Source of the DNA: Diploptera punctata
Taxonomy: Eukaryota > Arthropoda > Insecta > Blattodea > Blaberidae
Direction: 5' to 3'
DNA: 64,000 nucleotides
Assembly: GCA_030220185.1 (NCBI GenBank)
Contig: JASPKZ010000425.1
Coordinates: forward strand, 310,001-374,000
Part shown: piece after piece, positions 25,200 through 32,689 of the stretch
How positions within the stretch are numbered: position 1 is the stretch's first letter
How the letters are laid out: the number at the start of each line of letters is the position of its first letter
Position numbers and translations under genes: made by a program
The notes under the pieces: model-generated
What the model was told of the DNA's origin: nothing
What the model saw: only the letters and a program-made list of their open reading frames with translations
Databases searched by the model: none

Positions 25200-28100
25200 C
25201 AAAGGTAAGTACAAACAAAAATGTAGCAGTTGTGAAAAATTTTATATTAGCAAAACAACAAGAAATTTTAATACAAGATTTAACAAACATTTTAAGGAGG
25301 GTATATCAAGCTTTGACAAACATGTAATATAAACAGGTCACCAATCCAATACAATCAAGAATGTGTTATCGATCATATACAAAGAGAATATGAACTCGAG
25401 AATTGATTGATATCCTCAAAGAAAATTAAATATTAAAAGAAAACAATGAGAACACATCCAGTGACCTGAACTCTCTACGTACAAATTTAACCAGCAACAA
25501 TTAGTACCGTTTTACAAGCAGAAGATAGAACATATGTTCTTGCGAAAGGCCTCCAAAGTATTTTACAACTTTTTTTCCATAATCGATGGCGACTGAGATC
25601 TCACTGAAATTTGTGTTTTTTTACACGCTTTATACTAGCTTGACCTGTATCTATCTATGTATCGGAATCTTTGAACACGATTTTCACCCACTTAAAAACA
25701 TTGGATCGCTTGAAACTTTGTATACTTGTAAAGGACCAACGACAATACAATAATTTCATAAATAGGCTAATATAAAATAGTTGCGGACTTATCGACTATT
25801 TAGTCCATCGTTGTAACACATTAATAGTATATCCTCTCGCAGCTCAGTTGGTAGAGCGGTGGACTGTAGTGGTATATAATTTCAGTAATCCATAGGTCGC
25901 TGGTACAAATTCGGCCAGGAGGATTTTTTTTAGAAGAGTATTACTTTTAGCTCATACTACAATAGTATCGAATTTAAAGATATTTACATTTTTATCTTAT
26001 TCTATAAAATATGAATGACAATTTTGTAAACTTACCACATTGTAATTTATCCAAAAAATATGAGAAGGATAGATTAACTGTAACTATTTATCTATATTAA
26101 AATATTCAAAAATATTATAATAATGTTAGATAATAATAATTTAAAAAAATATATAATTATATTCGTGCCTAGACACTAAAAATATCGAAAGCAATTACAT
26201 TTTCATGTGATTCCGGTTTATGACGATCAATTGAACTAGAAACGTTTTATTGAAAGGAGTTGGGACGACAAGAGTCTCTGTAATGCATAATAGCATGCAT
26301 TTCCAGAATTGAGCCTATATTTAATTTCTTTGTGGGAATTATTATAATATAAATTATAATTGTTTTATTATTTATATTTGTGTACATATTAAACCAATTA
26401 TATTAGGATTTAATGAAGAGAAAATCTGTTTGTAGTATATTTAATTAGAAAAAAATCATTCCGACCGAAGAGACTGATAGCAAAGAACATATGAATCTGC
26501 AGGCATAATAATATGTCGAATCCATACATCAAAACACACCGCAAATATCAGTAAAGAATCTCAAAATGTTTGTCTATAGAATTATTTTCCAATCTGAATA
26601 ATATATAATAATGTTTCAGATGAAAGTCACCATTAGAAGATGTCCAAGCAAGGCCGAAAGAGGACTCTGTGAAAATATGCCGCCGAAAATAGTCAATGAT
26701 ATCTGTCATAAGTTACAGGAAAAGGGGAAGGACTGGTCTCCATTTGTAGAGAAATTGGAGGATTTCGTACCAACTTGCCCAATAACACCTGTGAGTATAA
26801 TAATGGATACAATAGCACATTATATTATTTAATATAATCCTAAGAGAGAAAAAAAAGTGTATAAAATCTGAGTTTAGAATTTCAAACCTCCAGGTGTGTA
26901 TTTATTGTGTGCATTTATTGATACGTTTTGAATCCAGCCTTAAACACCTGATGCGGTTAATTCAGAGAAAACGGCTATATACGCACCCTACAACCTAGAC
27001 GTTAAAAATCTTTCCAATCATACACCATGCGCATGCGCCAACAAACGAGAAGCAGTTTACACTGTGGAATCACGGAATGCAGCCAACATATACACGGCAT
27101 TTAACGAACCTAAAAGTTAGCCTAATGAAATTTAAGTACTCTAACTCCTGAAAGATCAACCTAAAAAATAACCTAATGCAATTTAAGTAGTTTAACATGT
27201 GAAAGAATGCAACGCCAAAAAATAAATAGAAAGTTCTGAAATTCTGAAGTATATGTGTATGAAGTTAATTAGTATTCTATGGCTGCGCTGGTACACATAT
27301 TTTTTCTTGCATAGAATATTCGTTAAAATCAATATGGCTGCGACATCTTCATGCTACGCATGCAATTAAATATCATAGAAAATAGATTGAAATAATCATT
27401 AGAAAAATGTAAAAATCATTGTAAATGGTGGGAAATAATTTAAAGAATGAAACTCTAGGGATAAAATTTGACACGAGTTAATGAAGGAATTAAAAACGTC
27501 GCATCAGAGGTTGATAAAGTTTAGAAAAAAAAAAAACTGGAGCAACAAGGAACTGATAACGGTCTCATAGCACACATTATAACAACCACATTGAATAGCT
27601 CTATCTCCATCATAAGAAATAATAAAAATCCTGGTTCTTGATTTTCTCCTTTATTCAGAATTAACCATAATTCTACTTCCATCTTTTTATATGCCTATTG
27701 TAAAAATTAAAAAAAATGTATTGTCTCTATATTACATGTTTTTGTTTTCTTTCCATATTGTCAAGTATACTTTTTTATTTTGCCATACCATATTTCGGTA
27801 AATTCGTTAAACAAATAATATTTTTAGTGAGAAAATTAAATAAAACTGTTAAAGTTGTATACGATTTTGATATTTATTTTAATACAAATTCGTTACAGCT
27901 GTCTGAGTACTCTGTACCTTCTTCAGACGAATACTCGTCATCATCATCATCATCATCCATACAAGTATTAGGTCATGTGGCCTGTTACGGTCTCAAAGAG
28001 GAGTTTTCCATCCAGCGCTTTTTTCGACGTCCCAGCGATCTTTTGCCTTGGGGGCAGTAACGAAGTATGGCTTTTGGAATTCTATGAGATGGCATTCGTT

Positions 28101-28494
28101 GAAGATGGGCTTCCCAGTTGTTCTGGTAGTTTTGTATGTAGTGAAGAATGGGTTCTACATCCAACTCTTCCATAATTTCCTCATTTCTTTTATGGTCCCA
28201 CTTTGTATAGCCTGCTTTACGGCGCATAAATTGCATCTCATCTGCTGTTATTCGGCTTTCATCTCTTCTTCGTATTGTCCATGTTTCAAGGTTGCATTTC
28301 ACCACCTCTCCTAACCAAATCTCATCCTCAACCTGCTCGTGGTGCAACCTGCTATTACAAATGAGGTTCTGAGGACCGAGTACTGGCGGTATAACCACAT
28401 CCCCTTAATGTAATGCTACATTAGTGGGAACCCACAATTATACCCCTCTGGGCCAGCAACGGATTGGGCAAATACTACAAATACAAATTAATTT

Positions 28495-28532
<38 letters not shown>

Positions 28533-28946
28533 TCTCAAGTACGTAACAAATGTAAGTAAGCAATTAAATGTAAACAAAAACAGTGTTTGTTACACTGTTA
28601 AACATTGTTTTTGTTTATATGTAGTTCCTTAATGTTACGTACTTGAGTGTAGAAAGTAAAAGTGATCCCACTACAGGCCATAAGGAGACCCTTTAGTAGT
28701 AGGAGGTTAAGGTTCTCACTTTTTGTAGACAATCGCACTTGATGTCAGCCGGGTTGTCAACTCTGCGTGACGGCCGCCTTTACCCCCAGAACGAGCGTAT
28801 GGCACTCCTTTACGTTAGAGGCTGAGTCGATCCCAGGGCCATGGTGCCACCAGAATGTTTGGGTCAGGTTAAAAATCCTAACCCCATCGGGACACTAACC
28901 CTTGACCTTCTGGTTTGTAACGTACTGCCTTAACCACTACGCTACA

Positions 28947-28998
<52 letters not shown>

Positions 28999-31074
28999 GG
29001 CAAGTCAAAATGTTGTGCAGGTTTTCAGAAATTTATTATGTGAAATGTAATGAACATATAATATTGTGAGACATATTGTATGAAAGGTAAACTCTCAAAG
29101 TTTTTTTTTAAATATTCACAGATGTTCTATGTGAGCGCCTTTTGTTACACGACAGATGTCAAGCCGATATTCAATCTCCTGCCAAACTTTCTGTAGCAGT
29201 CCGCGGTCGATATCAGCAATGGCTGCTGTGATGCGGGCACGCAGTTCATGCAGTGTTGTTGGAAGTGGTGGTACGTAAACATGATCCTTTACAAGACCCC
29301 ACATGAAGAAATCACACGGGGTTAGATCTGGTGAACGAGGTGGCCAATGAATGAGTTGTTGATCACCCTGAGATGCACGGCCTATCCAGCGTTGTGGTAA
29401 AGCCGTATTCAAATGGTCTCGAACACTGCCATGGTAATGTGGAGGGGCACCATCCAACTGCAGAATGAAATCTGGACTATCCGCTTCAAGCTGCGGAAGG
29501 AGCCATTGTTGTAGCATATCAAGGAAAACATGTCCGTTCACAGTACGTTCATGAAAGAAAAAGGGCCCATTAAACCTTTGCATGGGAAATGACACAAAAG
29601 ACATTCACTTTCGGAGAATCGCGTTGATGTTCCAGAGTTGCATGGGGGTTACCAGTTCCCCAAATCCTTACATTGTGTCTATTCACTTTTCCTGAAAGGT
29701 GGAAAGTCGCTTCATCACTGTAAACTACCCTCTCATGGAACTCATTCTCTTCCATTAATGCGAGAAAATCAACACAGAAGGACGCTCGCAAAGCATAATC
29801 AGCGGGTTTTAAGGCTTGAACCAGTTGCAAGTGGTAGGGTTTCATCTGTAAACGTTTCCGGAGAATCCGCCATACAGTTTTTTGTGGTAGTTGAAGTTCT
29901 GTCGCTCCCCGGTAGGTGGATTTCTGTGGACTCCGCACGAAGCATGTGCGAACGCGTTCGACTGTCTCTTCACTCGTCGACGGACGGCCAGTCGATTTTC
30001 GTTTACAGATACAGCCTGAATCCCTAAATTGTGTGTACCACTTACGAATGGATCTCCCATCCGGCGGGTCTTTATCGTATCTGGTACGGAAATGTCGTTG
30101 AACACTAGTCACAGAGTTGTTTACATGGTAATCAAGCACACAGAAAGACTTCTGATCCCCAGTCAACGCCATTTTCCTTTACTGCTCTGCTGTTGACATC
30201 TTGCGGGTGAACGCGGAACTTTAGAAGTGGACAACTAAACTTTGAGAGTTTACCTTTCATACAATATGTCTCACGATATTATATGTTCATTACATTTCAC
30301 ATAATAAATTTCTGAAAACCTGCACAACATTTTGACTTGCCCTGTATATATATATATAACAAAGTACATTTGTATTCGTAGTATTCGTCTGAAGAAGGTA
30401 AAAAGAACTGAAACAGCGGTGACGAATTTGTATTAAGATAAATGTGAAAATCGTATAAACATTTAAGAGTTTTATTTTATTTAATCAAGGCGGCTTAGTG
30501 GCGCAAGCGGTTAGACTCTCGCCTCTCACCGCTGGGGTCCCGAGATCGAGTCTCCGTCACTCCATGTGGATTTCGTGGTGGATGAAACGGAGCTTGGGCA
30601 GGTTTTTCTCCCGTTTTCCCCTGCCACAATTTAATTCCACCATTTTTCCATGCTAATCTCATCTATTTCGTTTCATTTCGTTCATCTGCCCCCGTGATGG
30701 TGCATCAGACTTGGTCGGCCGGCACCCTTGTCATTCACAGATCTCTATATAGGGGGGTTCATCTCATCTCATCCCTCGACCCGATCCTCAGTTGGACGCG
30801 AATTGAGGATATTTATTTAATTTAATCACTGAACATAATTGATTTTTATCAAGTAATCACCAAATCAATTGATTAAATAACATTTATATTTTTGTTTCAG
30901 GGAACGTATCACTTCGAAGAATATGTAGTGGATATGGATTCTTTAGCTAGTATGCCAGGAATGGAAGCATATTGGATAATACATTCTGAGGGATATATTG
31001 GTGAAAATATGGTAATGTGTGTCAACACTGAAGGAGAATTCAGAGCTGTAAAGGAAAACAAAAAGAAACAATGA
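10604..31074 (+). CDS. Gene A: secreted six-cysteine protein, MD-2-related/DUF1091-like (4 exons)
   Basis: Predicted product of 187 residues from exons 10604-10666, 18640-18795, 26620-26790 and 30901-31074. All introns are phase 0 with GTGAGT donors and pyrimidine-AG acceptors. Residues 1-14 form a hydrophobic signal peptide ending in TNA. The mature part has six cysteines: NCEDF, RRCPS, GLCEN, DICHK, PTCPI and VMCVN. It also has a W in the third exon and a 'CP..PG.Y' segment across the last splice site, a layout shared with small secreted insect proteins of the DUF1091/MD-2-related (ML-like) type. Such proteins bind lipids or lipid-like ligands outside the cell, but the ligand here is unknown. 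A possible N-glycosylation site is NLS in exon 2. A polyA signal AATAAA lies at 31134-31139. It is paralogous to gene B. The family assignment is inference from pattern; the exon model is well supported by conservation with gene B. Confidence 0.8.
10835..11285 (+). repeat. Fold-back dispersed repeat, copy 2 (gene A intron 1)
   Basis: Same family as 9407-10005. It includes the palindromic pair around 'cacgactcacgaagtgagg' with flanking 'atttccaaatt' and 'aatttggaaat', and ends at 'tttggggcatgagttaaat'. It starts about 170 bp downstream of exon 1. Confidence 0.6.
11332..11775 (+). repeat. Dispersed repeat F1, copy 1
   Basis: It starts 'tattacaatgctaggttgg', holds a perfect 15-bp hairpin arm (acagaagcgagaaaa at 11368-11382 with its complement ending near 11418), then 'ctgactgacgttagcag', 'tctggccaatgtatatg' and a tail 'aatgtatattaacattac'. 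Other copies are at 37430-38105, 57418-58055 and 63768-64000. No coding potential; family unknown. Confidence 0.65.
11932..11956. repeat. (ATT)n microsatellite
   Basis: About eight ATT units. Confidence 0.9.
12385..12985 (+). repeat. Three diverged direct repeats of about 230 bp
   Basis: Each unit has a 'gttgctttcac.tccgatagatgga'-type segment, a 'tttttacctctcacag' segment and 'gtattcgaatgcaacgttgt', then 'aaagaactttcgga'. Unit starts are near 12389, 12612 and 12850, and the third is shortened. They look like the internal tandem block of a larger mobile element that I cannot name. Confidence 0.6.
12987..13302 (+). repeat. Minisatellite, 10 copies of a 32-bp unit
   Basis: The unit is 'gagtcctgaacaggtaacaa' followed by a T-rich then A-rich stretch. 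Ten copies occur, with tcctgaac/ccctgaac/tcctgatc variants. It follows the 230-bp repeat block directly. Confidence 0.9.
13303..15049. other. Unassigned; two GC-richer patches and a weak degenerate repeat
   Basis: Nothing codes convincingly. Positions 14045-14110 and 14735-14830 are notably GC-rich against the background. Between 14220 and 14470 a phrase like 'cattggtttttaaaactcccttgtttcataaaataag' recurs three to four times in degraded form. Confidence 0.35.
15057..17330 (-). mobile_element. LINE family A, 2.3-kb copy with endonuclease end, RT and tail
   Basis: Read on the minus strand from right to left: the end of an EEP-type endonuclease ([11 protein letters not shown] near 17250), the linker, RT blocks (16398-16916, with [12 protein letters not shown]), RT motif B with [10 protein letters not shown], then motif C, thumb with KYLGTIITN (15529-16101) and the C-terminal tail (15068-15277). 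The RT active site reads YAADVV in place of YADD, and several frameshifts and stops break the frame, so the copy is dead. The 3' end has a short 'tacttactcactcac' tail. Its 5' part continues at 18191-18360 beyond an inserted LINE (family C). Confidence 0.9.
17331..18187 (+). mobile_element. LINE family C (CR1/Jockey-like), 3' part, inserted in family A copy
   Basis: Plus-strand frame 17423-17629 reads [11 protein letters not shown]...[21 protein letters not shown], the usual end of CR1/Jockey-type RT proteins, and the non-coding 3' end is 'aggccttatggccttaac...aataaataatgc' followed by (ATT)n. A similar 3' end occurs at 56365-56440. LINE A sequence lies on both sides, so this is a nested insertion. 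The exact left edge is uncertain. Confidence 0.75.
18165..18189. repeat. (ATT)n 3' tail of LINE C
   Basis: Eight ATT units at the 3' end of the inserted LINE. Confidence 0.85.
18191..18360 (-). mobile_element. LINE family A, 5' continuation after the LINE C insertion
   Basis: 'ctggttccgagtttcgcc' and 'atatccttatgcagaaa' align with the LINE A copy at 21009-21075 ('ctggttccacgtttcacc', 'atatcctcatgctgaaa'). This places it as the endonuclease-coding continuation of the 15057-17330 copy. Confidence 0.6.
18640..18795 (+). CDS. Gene A exon 2
   Basis: 52 codons, from 'ttattgcag' acceptor to 'gtgagt' donor. It encodes EKLEFLYEG...NCEDFDG...[15 protein letters not shown]. About 29 of 52 residues match gene B exon 2 by eye. 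The introns on both sides are phase 0. Confidence 0.85.
18796..19300. other. Start of gene A intron 2, nothing recognised
   Basis: AT-rich intron sequence without a recognised repeat. Confidence 0.4.
19310..19508 (+). mobile_element. LINE family A tail fragment
   Basis: Nucleotide match to the C-terminal tail and 3' end ('tggaagcttcttgtagga', 'gccatgaacctacggg', 'gtcagtgagtta'), with indels that break the frame. Confidence 0.8.
19556..19738. repeat. (CA)n/(CG)-interrupted microsatellite, about 180 bp
   Basis: Alternating purine-pyrimidine tract (CA with CG interruptions), able in principle to adopt Z-DNA. The long Cys/Val-rich frames across it are artefacts. Confidence 0.95.
19805..20240 (-). 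mobile_element. LINE family A, diverged copy, part 1
   Basis: It aligns with the linker-RT region of the 15057-17330 copy ('atcaatttttctcctcctga', 'ctgctgggatc', 'tgtgcttggctctgtgac'). Many stops. It is interrupted at 20241-20583 by another LINE tail. Confidence 0.7.
20241..20583 (-). mobile_element. LINE family D tail, inserted in LINE A
   Basis: Minus-strand frames 20387-20578 and 20271-20477 give [11 protein letters not shown], then [16 protein letters not shown] and the C-terminal segment with [10 protein letters not shown], with one frameshift between them. The 3' end is marked by 'ttttacttacttaataca'. LINE A sequence resumes at 20590 ('tttggctcgtgtaa'). Confidence 0.7.
20584..21300 (-). 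mobile_element. LINE family A, diverged copy, part 2 (endonuclease side)
   Basis: It continues the copy at 19805-20240. On the minus strand [13 protein letters not shown] near 21150 corresponds to the GDFN endonuclease motif. The frame is heavily broken. Confidence 0.6.
21301..21840. other. Unassigned intron sequence
   Basis: It may extend the LINE 5' side up to about 21490, but no motif supports this. No other feature. Confidence 0.3.
21843..22680 (+). mobile_element. LINE family A, 3' part
   Basis: It starts inside RT motif C ([12 protein letters not shown]), then thumb [26 protein letters not shown], and the tail [11 protein letters not shown]...MNLRVR (22124-22660). One stop (22091) and a frame change near 22170 separate the two open parts. 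The 3' tail reads 'gccagtgagtaagagtaagt'. Confidence 0.9.
22681..23262. other. Intron sequence, nothing recognised
   Basis: No domain or repeat supported. Confidence 0.35.
23264..23605 (-). repeat. Dispersed repeat with a 77-codon open frame, unassigned
   Basis: The minus-strand frame 23264-23497 (start [13 protein letters not shown], end [11 protein letters not shown]) is open but matches no family I know. The right-hand 80 bp recur at 375-490. It is probably part of an element or a processed fragment. Confidence 0.4.
23606..24144. other. Intron sequence, nothing recognised
   Basis: Short frames only. Confidence 0.35.
24156..24493 (+). mobile_element. SINE family 2 (tRNA-derived), full copy with target-site duplication
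   Basis: The tRNA-like head has 'ggtagcgtgctgcc' (A box region) and the B box GGTTCGATCCC. The body has 'gtaagacaaatgtcagga' and ATC repeats, and it ends '...ttactatggatgg'. An 11-bp duplication ATTGTTAAATC flanks it at 24145-24155 and 24494-24504, so the insertion is well defined. Other copies: 40845-41147, 41470-41650 and 43122-43440. Confidence 0.9.
24505..24990. other. AT-rich intron sequence, nothing recognised
   Basis: No supported feature. Confidence 0.4.
24992..25062. repeat. (CA)n then (TA)n microsatellite
   Basis: ACAC-type repeats run into about ten AT units. Confidence 0.9.
25080..25149 (-). tRNA. tRNA-like cassette, GCCTGGT type
   Basis: On the minus strand: acceptor GCCTGGT against TTCAGGC, D-arm 'gtgtaatagataacac', anticodon stem CTGGG/CCCAG with loop ATATCGA, and T-arm with a damaged B box (GGGTTCAAATCAC). 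The 3' flank 'tttatttttcttat' is shared with 31682-31751 and, loosely, with the 4.1-5.8 kb array. Likely a SINE head or pseudogene. Confidence 0.5.
25164..25198. repeat. (TA)n microsatellite
   Basis: About 17 TA units. Confidence 0.95.
25199..25560 (+). mobile_element. Penelope-like GIY-YIG fragment
   Basis: Plus-strand frame 25126-25332 reads [25 protein letters not shown]. The C..C and FYI.KT...R...H pattern is that of Penelope-type GIY-YIG nucleases, with S where G is usual after FYI. Stops follow (25327), and the downstream sequence decays. It differs from the copy at 6367-7075. Confidence 0.6.
25833..25923 (+). tRNA. tRNA-Tyr(GTA)-like gene with intron, probably a pseudogene
   Basis: The A box AGCTCAGTTGGTAGAGCGG, anticodon stem GTGGA/TCCAT and loop start CTGTAG match eukaryotic tRNA-Tyr. 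An 18-base intron (about 25871-25888) follows the base after the anticodon, as in other tRNA-Tyr genes. The acceptor CCTCTCG pairs with CAGGAGG apart from one C/A mismatch and one wobble. The T-arm is damaged: GGTACAAATTC in place of the consensus GGTTCGATTCC. A T-run at 25924-25931 would stop pol III. The weakened B box and pairs suggest a decaying copy. Confidence 0.7.
25935..26250. other. AT-rich intron sequence, nothing recognised
   Basis: No supported feature. Confidence 0.4.
26252..26335 (-). mobile_element. LINE family A, 80-bp internal fragment
   Basis: 'gcatgcatttccagaattga' and 'tttaatttctttgtg' match LINE A thumb-region nucleotides (minus), as at 15552-15600. Confidence 0.7.
26620..26790 (+). 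CDS. Gene A exon 3
   Basis: 57 codons between a 'tgtttcag' acceptor and a 'gtgagt' donor. It encodes [19 protein letters not shown]...DICHKLQ...[20 protein letters not shown] with four of the six cysteines. About 37 of 57 residues are identical to gene B exon 3. Confidence 0.88.
26791..27825. other. Start of gene A intron 3, nothing recognised
   Basis: No repeat or coding feature supported. Confidence 0.35.
27830..27940 (-). mobile_element. Penelope-like 3' region remnant
   Basis: The minus-strand sequence with 'attcgtctgaagaaggta' and 'aacgaatttgtattaa' is shared with 30375-30485. It contains CTGAAGA, but the GAAA of the hammerhead core is lost. Confidence 0.5.
27942..28400 (-). mobile_element. 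LINE family E tail
   Basis: The open minus-strand frame of 137 codons (27985-28398) carries [31 protein letters not shown] and GRRKKRWME, the C-terminal region of endonuclease-RT LINEs. It ends in an ATC/GAT tract (27941-27956). RT and endonuclease are missing. Confidence 0.8.
28497..28529. repeat. (TA)n microsatellite
   Basis: About 16 TA units; a MITE follows directly. Confidence 0.95.
28530..28649. mobile_element. 120-bp MITE with near-perfect hairpin
   Basis: The ends 'cactctcaagtacgtaac' and 'gttacgtacttgagtg' form an inverted repeat. The interior pairs again ('aacaaaaacagtgtttg' with 'taaacattgtttttgtt'). TA flanks both sides, consistent with TA target duplication. No coding. Confidence 0.75.
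28654..28947 (-). mobile_element. SINE family 3 copy
   Basis: The minus-strand head reads 'gtagcgtagtggttaaggca' with a B-box-like GGGTTAGTG region. The body has 'gcggccgtcacgcagag' and 'tcctactactaaagggtct'. It ends at 'gatcacttttacttt'. Other copies: 34362-34663 and 49452-49752; a decayed one at 33765-33950. Confidence 0.8.
28948..28995. repeat. (TA)n microsatellite, insertion target of the mariner-like element
   Basis: About 24 TA units. The run resumes right of the transposon (30345-30358). Confidence 0.95.
28996..30344 (-). mobile_element. Mariner-like transposon, 1349 bp, 108-bp terminal inverted repeats
   Basis: Terminal inverted repeats 28996-29103 and 30237-30344 differ at about one position. 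Both start CAGGGCAAGTC and are flanked by TA. The interior is occupied by the transposase frames (29116-30172, minus). The near-identical TIRs suggest a fairly young insertion. It lies in gene A intron 3, within a TA microsatellite. Confidence 0.92.
29116..30172 (-). pseudogene. Mariner/IS630-type transposase, one frameshift
   Basis: Two overlapping frames make one transposase. The N-terminal part (29570-30172, 200 codons) has a paired helix-turn-helix region ([14 protein letters not shown]...RKWYTQF and KSTGRPS) and the first catalytic D in [13 protein letters not shown]. The C-terminal part (29116-29604) has the second D in [12 protein letters not shown] and the third in [17 protein letters not shown]. 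By my count 46 residues separate the second D from the D of CDF (41 to the D of SPD), longer than classical mariner DD34D. A frame change near 29570-29604 separates the halves, so this copy would not make full transposase. All three acidic residues are kept. Confidence 0.88.
30375..30485 (+). mobile_element. Penelope-like 3' region remnant with hammerhead-like core
   Basis: Shared with 27830-27940 in opposite orientation. It contains CTGAAGA (30389), a weak stem, then GAAAC (30409). The core layout is recognisable but stem II is poor. Confidence 0.45.
30488..30812 (+). mobile_element. SINE family 4 (tRNA-Leu/Ser-like head)
   Basis: The head 'ggcttagtggcgcaagcggt' is A-box-like, and 'agatcgagtctcc' sits at the B-box position. 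The body has 'tttctcccgttttccc' and ends 'acgcgaattgaggatatt'. A similar 'tttatttaat' stretch on both sides may be the target duplication. It lies about 90 bp before the last exon of gene A. Confidence 0.7.
30901..31074 (+). CDS. Gene A exon 4 (terminal)
   Basis: 57 codons plus TGA after a 'tttgtttcag' acceptor. It encodes [17 protein letters not shown]...[18 protein letters not shown] and a basic lysine-rich end (KENKKKQ). It matches gene B exon 4 closely in the first 45 residues. Confidence 0.88.
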   Translation, partial: GTYHFEEYVVDMDSLASMPGMEAYWIIHSEGYIGENMVMCVNTEGEFRAVKENKKKQ

Positions 31075-31133
31075 TATTAAGATAGCGACAACACGATAAT
31101 GAAATGAAATATATTCTACACGTAACCTTATGA

Positions 31134-31139
31134 AATAAA
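31134..31139 (+). promoter_or_regulatory. PolyA signal of gene A
   Basis: AATAAA 60 bases after the stop codon. Gene B has the same 'atgaaataaaa' context at a similar distance. Confidence 0.6.
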
Positions 31140-31304
31140 AAGGCATCACTTAAGTTACATTTTATATTATGTATTTAATGTTTACCTTTCCTTTCTACAA
31201 TTACAGTATAGTTAAAGTGATCAATAAAATGAAATGCAACAATTAAAATAAATAGAGGAGTTTTAACCTAAAAAGAAATCAGTTGGATGCACTGTAATAT
31301 ATTG

Positions 31305-31495
31305 TATTGTATTGTAAGCCCATGTTTTCCCTTTACAGAGATTTAGGCTCTCTCCCCCTACAGGGAAGAATTTAAACCATACTAATTTAGTTACACTTGT
31401 TTTCGATATAGATGTCATTATTGACTGGTCCGTGGTCAGCGTTCCGCCTCATACTGACATCTAGGAAACCAAGGTAGTACTAGGACGGGAAAACT
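31305..31495 (-). mobile_element. SINE family 5, 3' part
   Basis: Minus-strand match to the 3' half of the 34858-35262 SINE ('gtcagtatgaggcggaacgc', 'acaagtgtaactaaatta', 'gacatggg' region). Confidence 0.7.
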
Positions 31496-31499
31496 GTAA

Positions 31500-31770
31500 T
31501 ATATATATGTTATAACATCTATAAAGCGTCACTGCTATAAAGTAAAATAAATATTCTCTTTAATTTGCTTACTTGATATAGTCAGCTACTAGATGGCAGT
31601 GAAGACAGTGTTCTCGCGACATCTAGTAATAATGGAGAGTATAATACATATATAAGAAAAATAAGTGTTTGAATTGGATTCGCCTGGTAGTGTAATGGAT
31701 ATCACGCTGAGGTACAGACTCAGAGATACGGGTTCGAATCCCGTCCAGGCATTTATTTTTCTTATCATAC
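31500..31770 (+). repeat. Single unit of the 4.1-5.8 kb array family with a different tRNA-like cassette
   Basis: The left flank ('gcgtcactgctataaagtaa', 'atattctcttta', 'tacatatataagaaaaa') is the same as the flank of the array units, but the core (31682-31751) is of the GCCTGGT type. Confidence 0.7.
31682..31751 (+). tRNA. tRNA-like cassette, GCCTGGT type
   Basis: Acceptor GCCTGG/CCAGGC (six pairs), D-arm 'gtgtaatggatatcac', anticodon stem CTGAG/CTCAG with loop GTACAGA (same loop as array units 2 and 4), and a perfect T-arm ACGGG/CCCGT with B box GGTTCGAATCC. It is well-formed, yet the anticodon position would be ACA. Probably a SINE head. Confidence 0.55.
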
Positions 31771-31780
31771 CATATATATA

Positions 31781-32673
31781 GTAAAATATCCTTAATCGCA
31801 GCGGATATGTTCCGCAAATATGCAGCGAATACAGAAACCATGAATATGGAATGGTAATTTGTATGAGTATGTAGAGGATACGTTCCAAGGTTCCGAAATG
31901 AAATACAAATTATCAAACTAAAACCAATTAATGAGAGATTTTGAACAATTACTATTAATTATTACTGTCAGGATCAAGCAAGGGCTTAAATATTTTTTTT
32001 CCCTGTTTTGCCGCTTTTAAAATGTATTTTAATTCAGTTTCATATTCAGCTGTGAATTCAACGATAGAATTCCTTATTTTGTCTTCTAATTTCTTGATGA
32101 ATCGAACAGTTGATTCATTAACATTGAAACAGCGTGATATAGATGCAAAACGACTCGCCAACGCGTAAACGGTCAAGCATTTATATTTTTACTTTAAGCG
32201 ACAACACTATTTTTTCCGCTTCGGAACTATGTATATTTATATATTTTTTCTTTTTTCCTTTTACACAACACATAAATTGGCAACAAAGCAGAAGAGACAT
32301 GCGTTATTCAATCAAAATTATTGTAACGAATGACAAGTTGAAACAACAAAACATCGATCGTGGCGAGGGTGGCATTTATCAACGGACATAGCGGCACGTG
32401 AAATACGATGGCGGTGGCTTTTAACAACGAACTTTAGGTTCAGTGACAATAAGGTTTGTTTTACTTTGATATTAATTTATCCATTTGATTTGAATCACTC
32501 TTTGTAAATGTCATCTTGCCACATACCTGCAGTAAAAGAAGTTGCCGATGCGTTAATAAACTATACTAATCCTTCTAATATACCGACTGGATCCGCGAAT
32601 AAATACATTTTTAGCCGTAAATACAGGAACTGTGTTGCAATTTTTTTAACCCGCGAATAAGGAGCTTTTACTG
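31781..32673 (-). mobile_element. Tigger/pogo-like element with helix-turn-helix remnant
   Basis: The ends match the 7380-8255 element ('gtaaaatatccttaatcgc' left, 'cgcgaataaggagctttta' right). Minus-strand frame 31955-32176 encodes ALASRFASISRCFNVNESTVRFIKKLEDKIRN. That is the N-terminal CENP-B/Tigger-type DNA-binding segment. No DDE domain remains, so it is an internally deleted derivative. Confidence 0.7.
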
Positions 32674-32689
32674 TGTGTGTGTATATATA

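Noticed and set aside
29638..30101. Plus-strand frames opposite the mariner transposase
   Set aside because: Antisense shadows; the minus strand carries all the transposase motifs.
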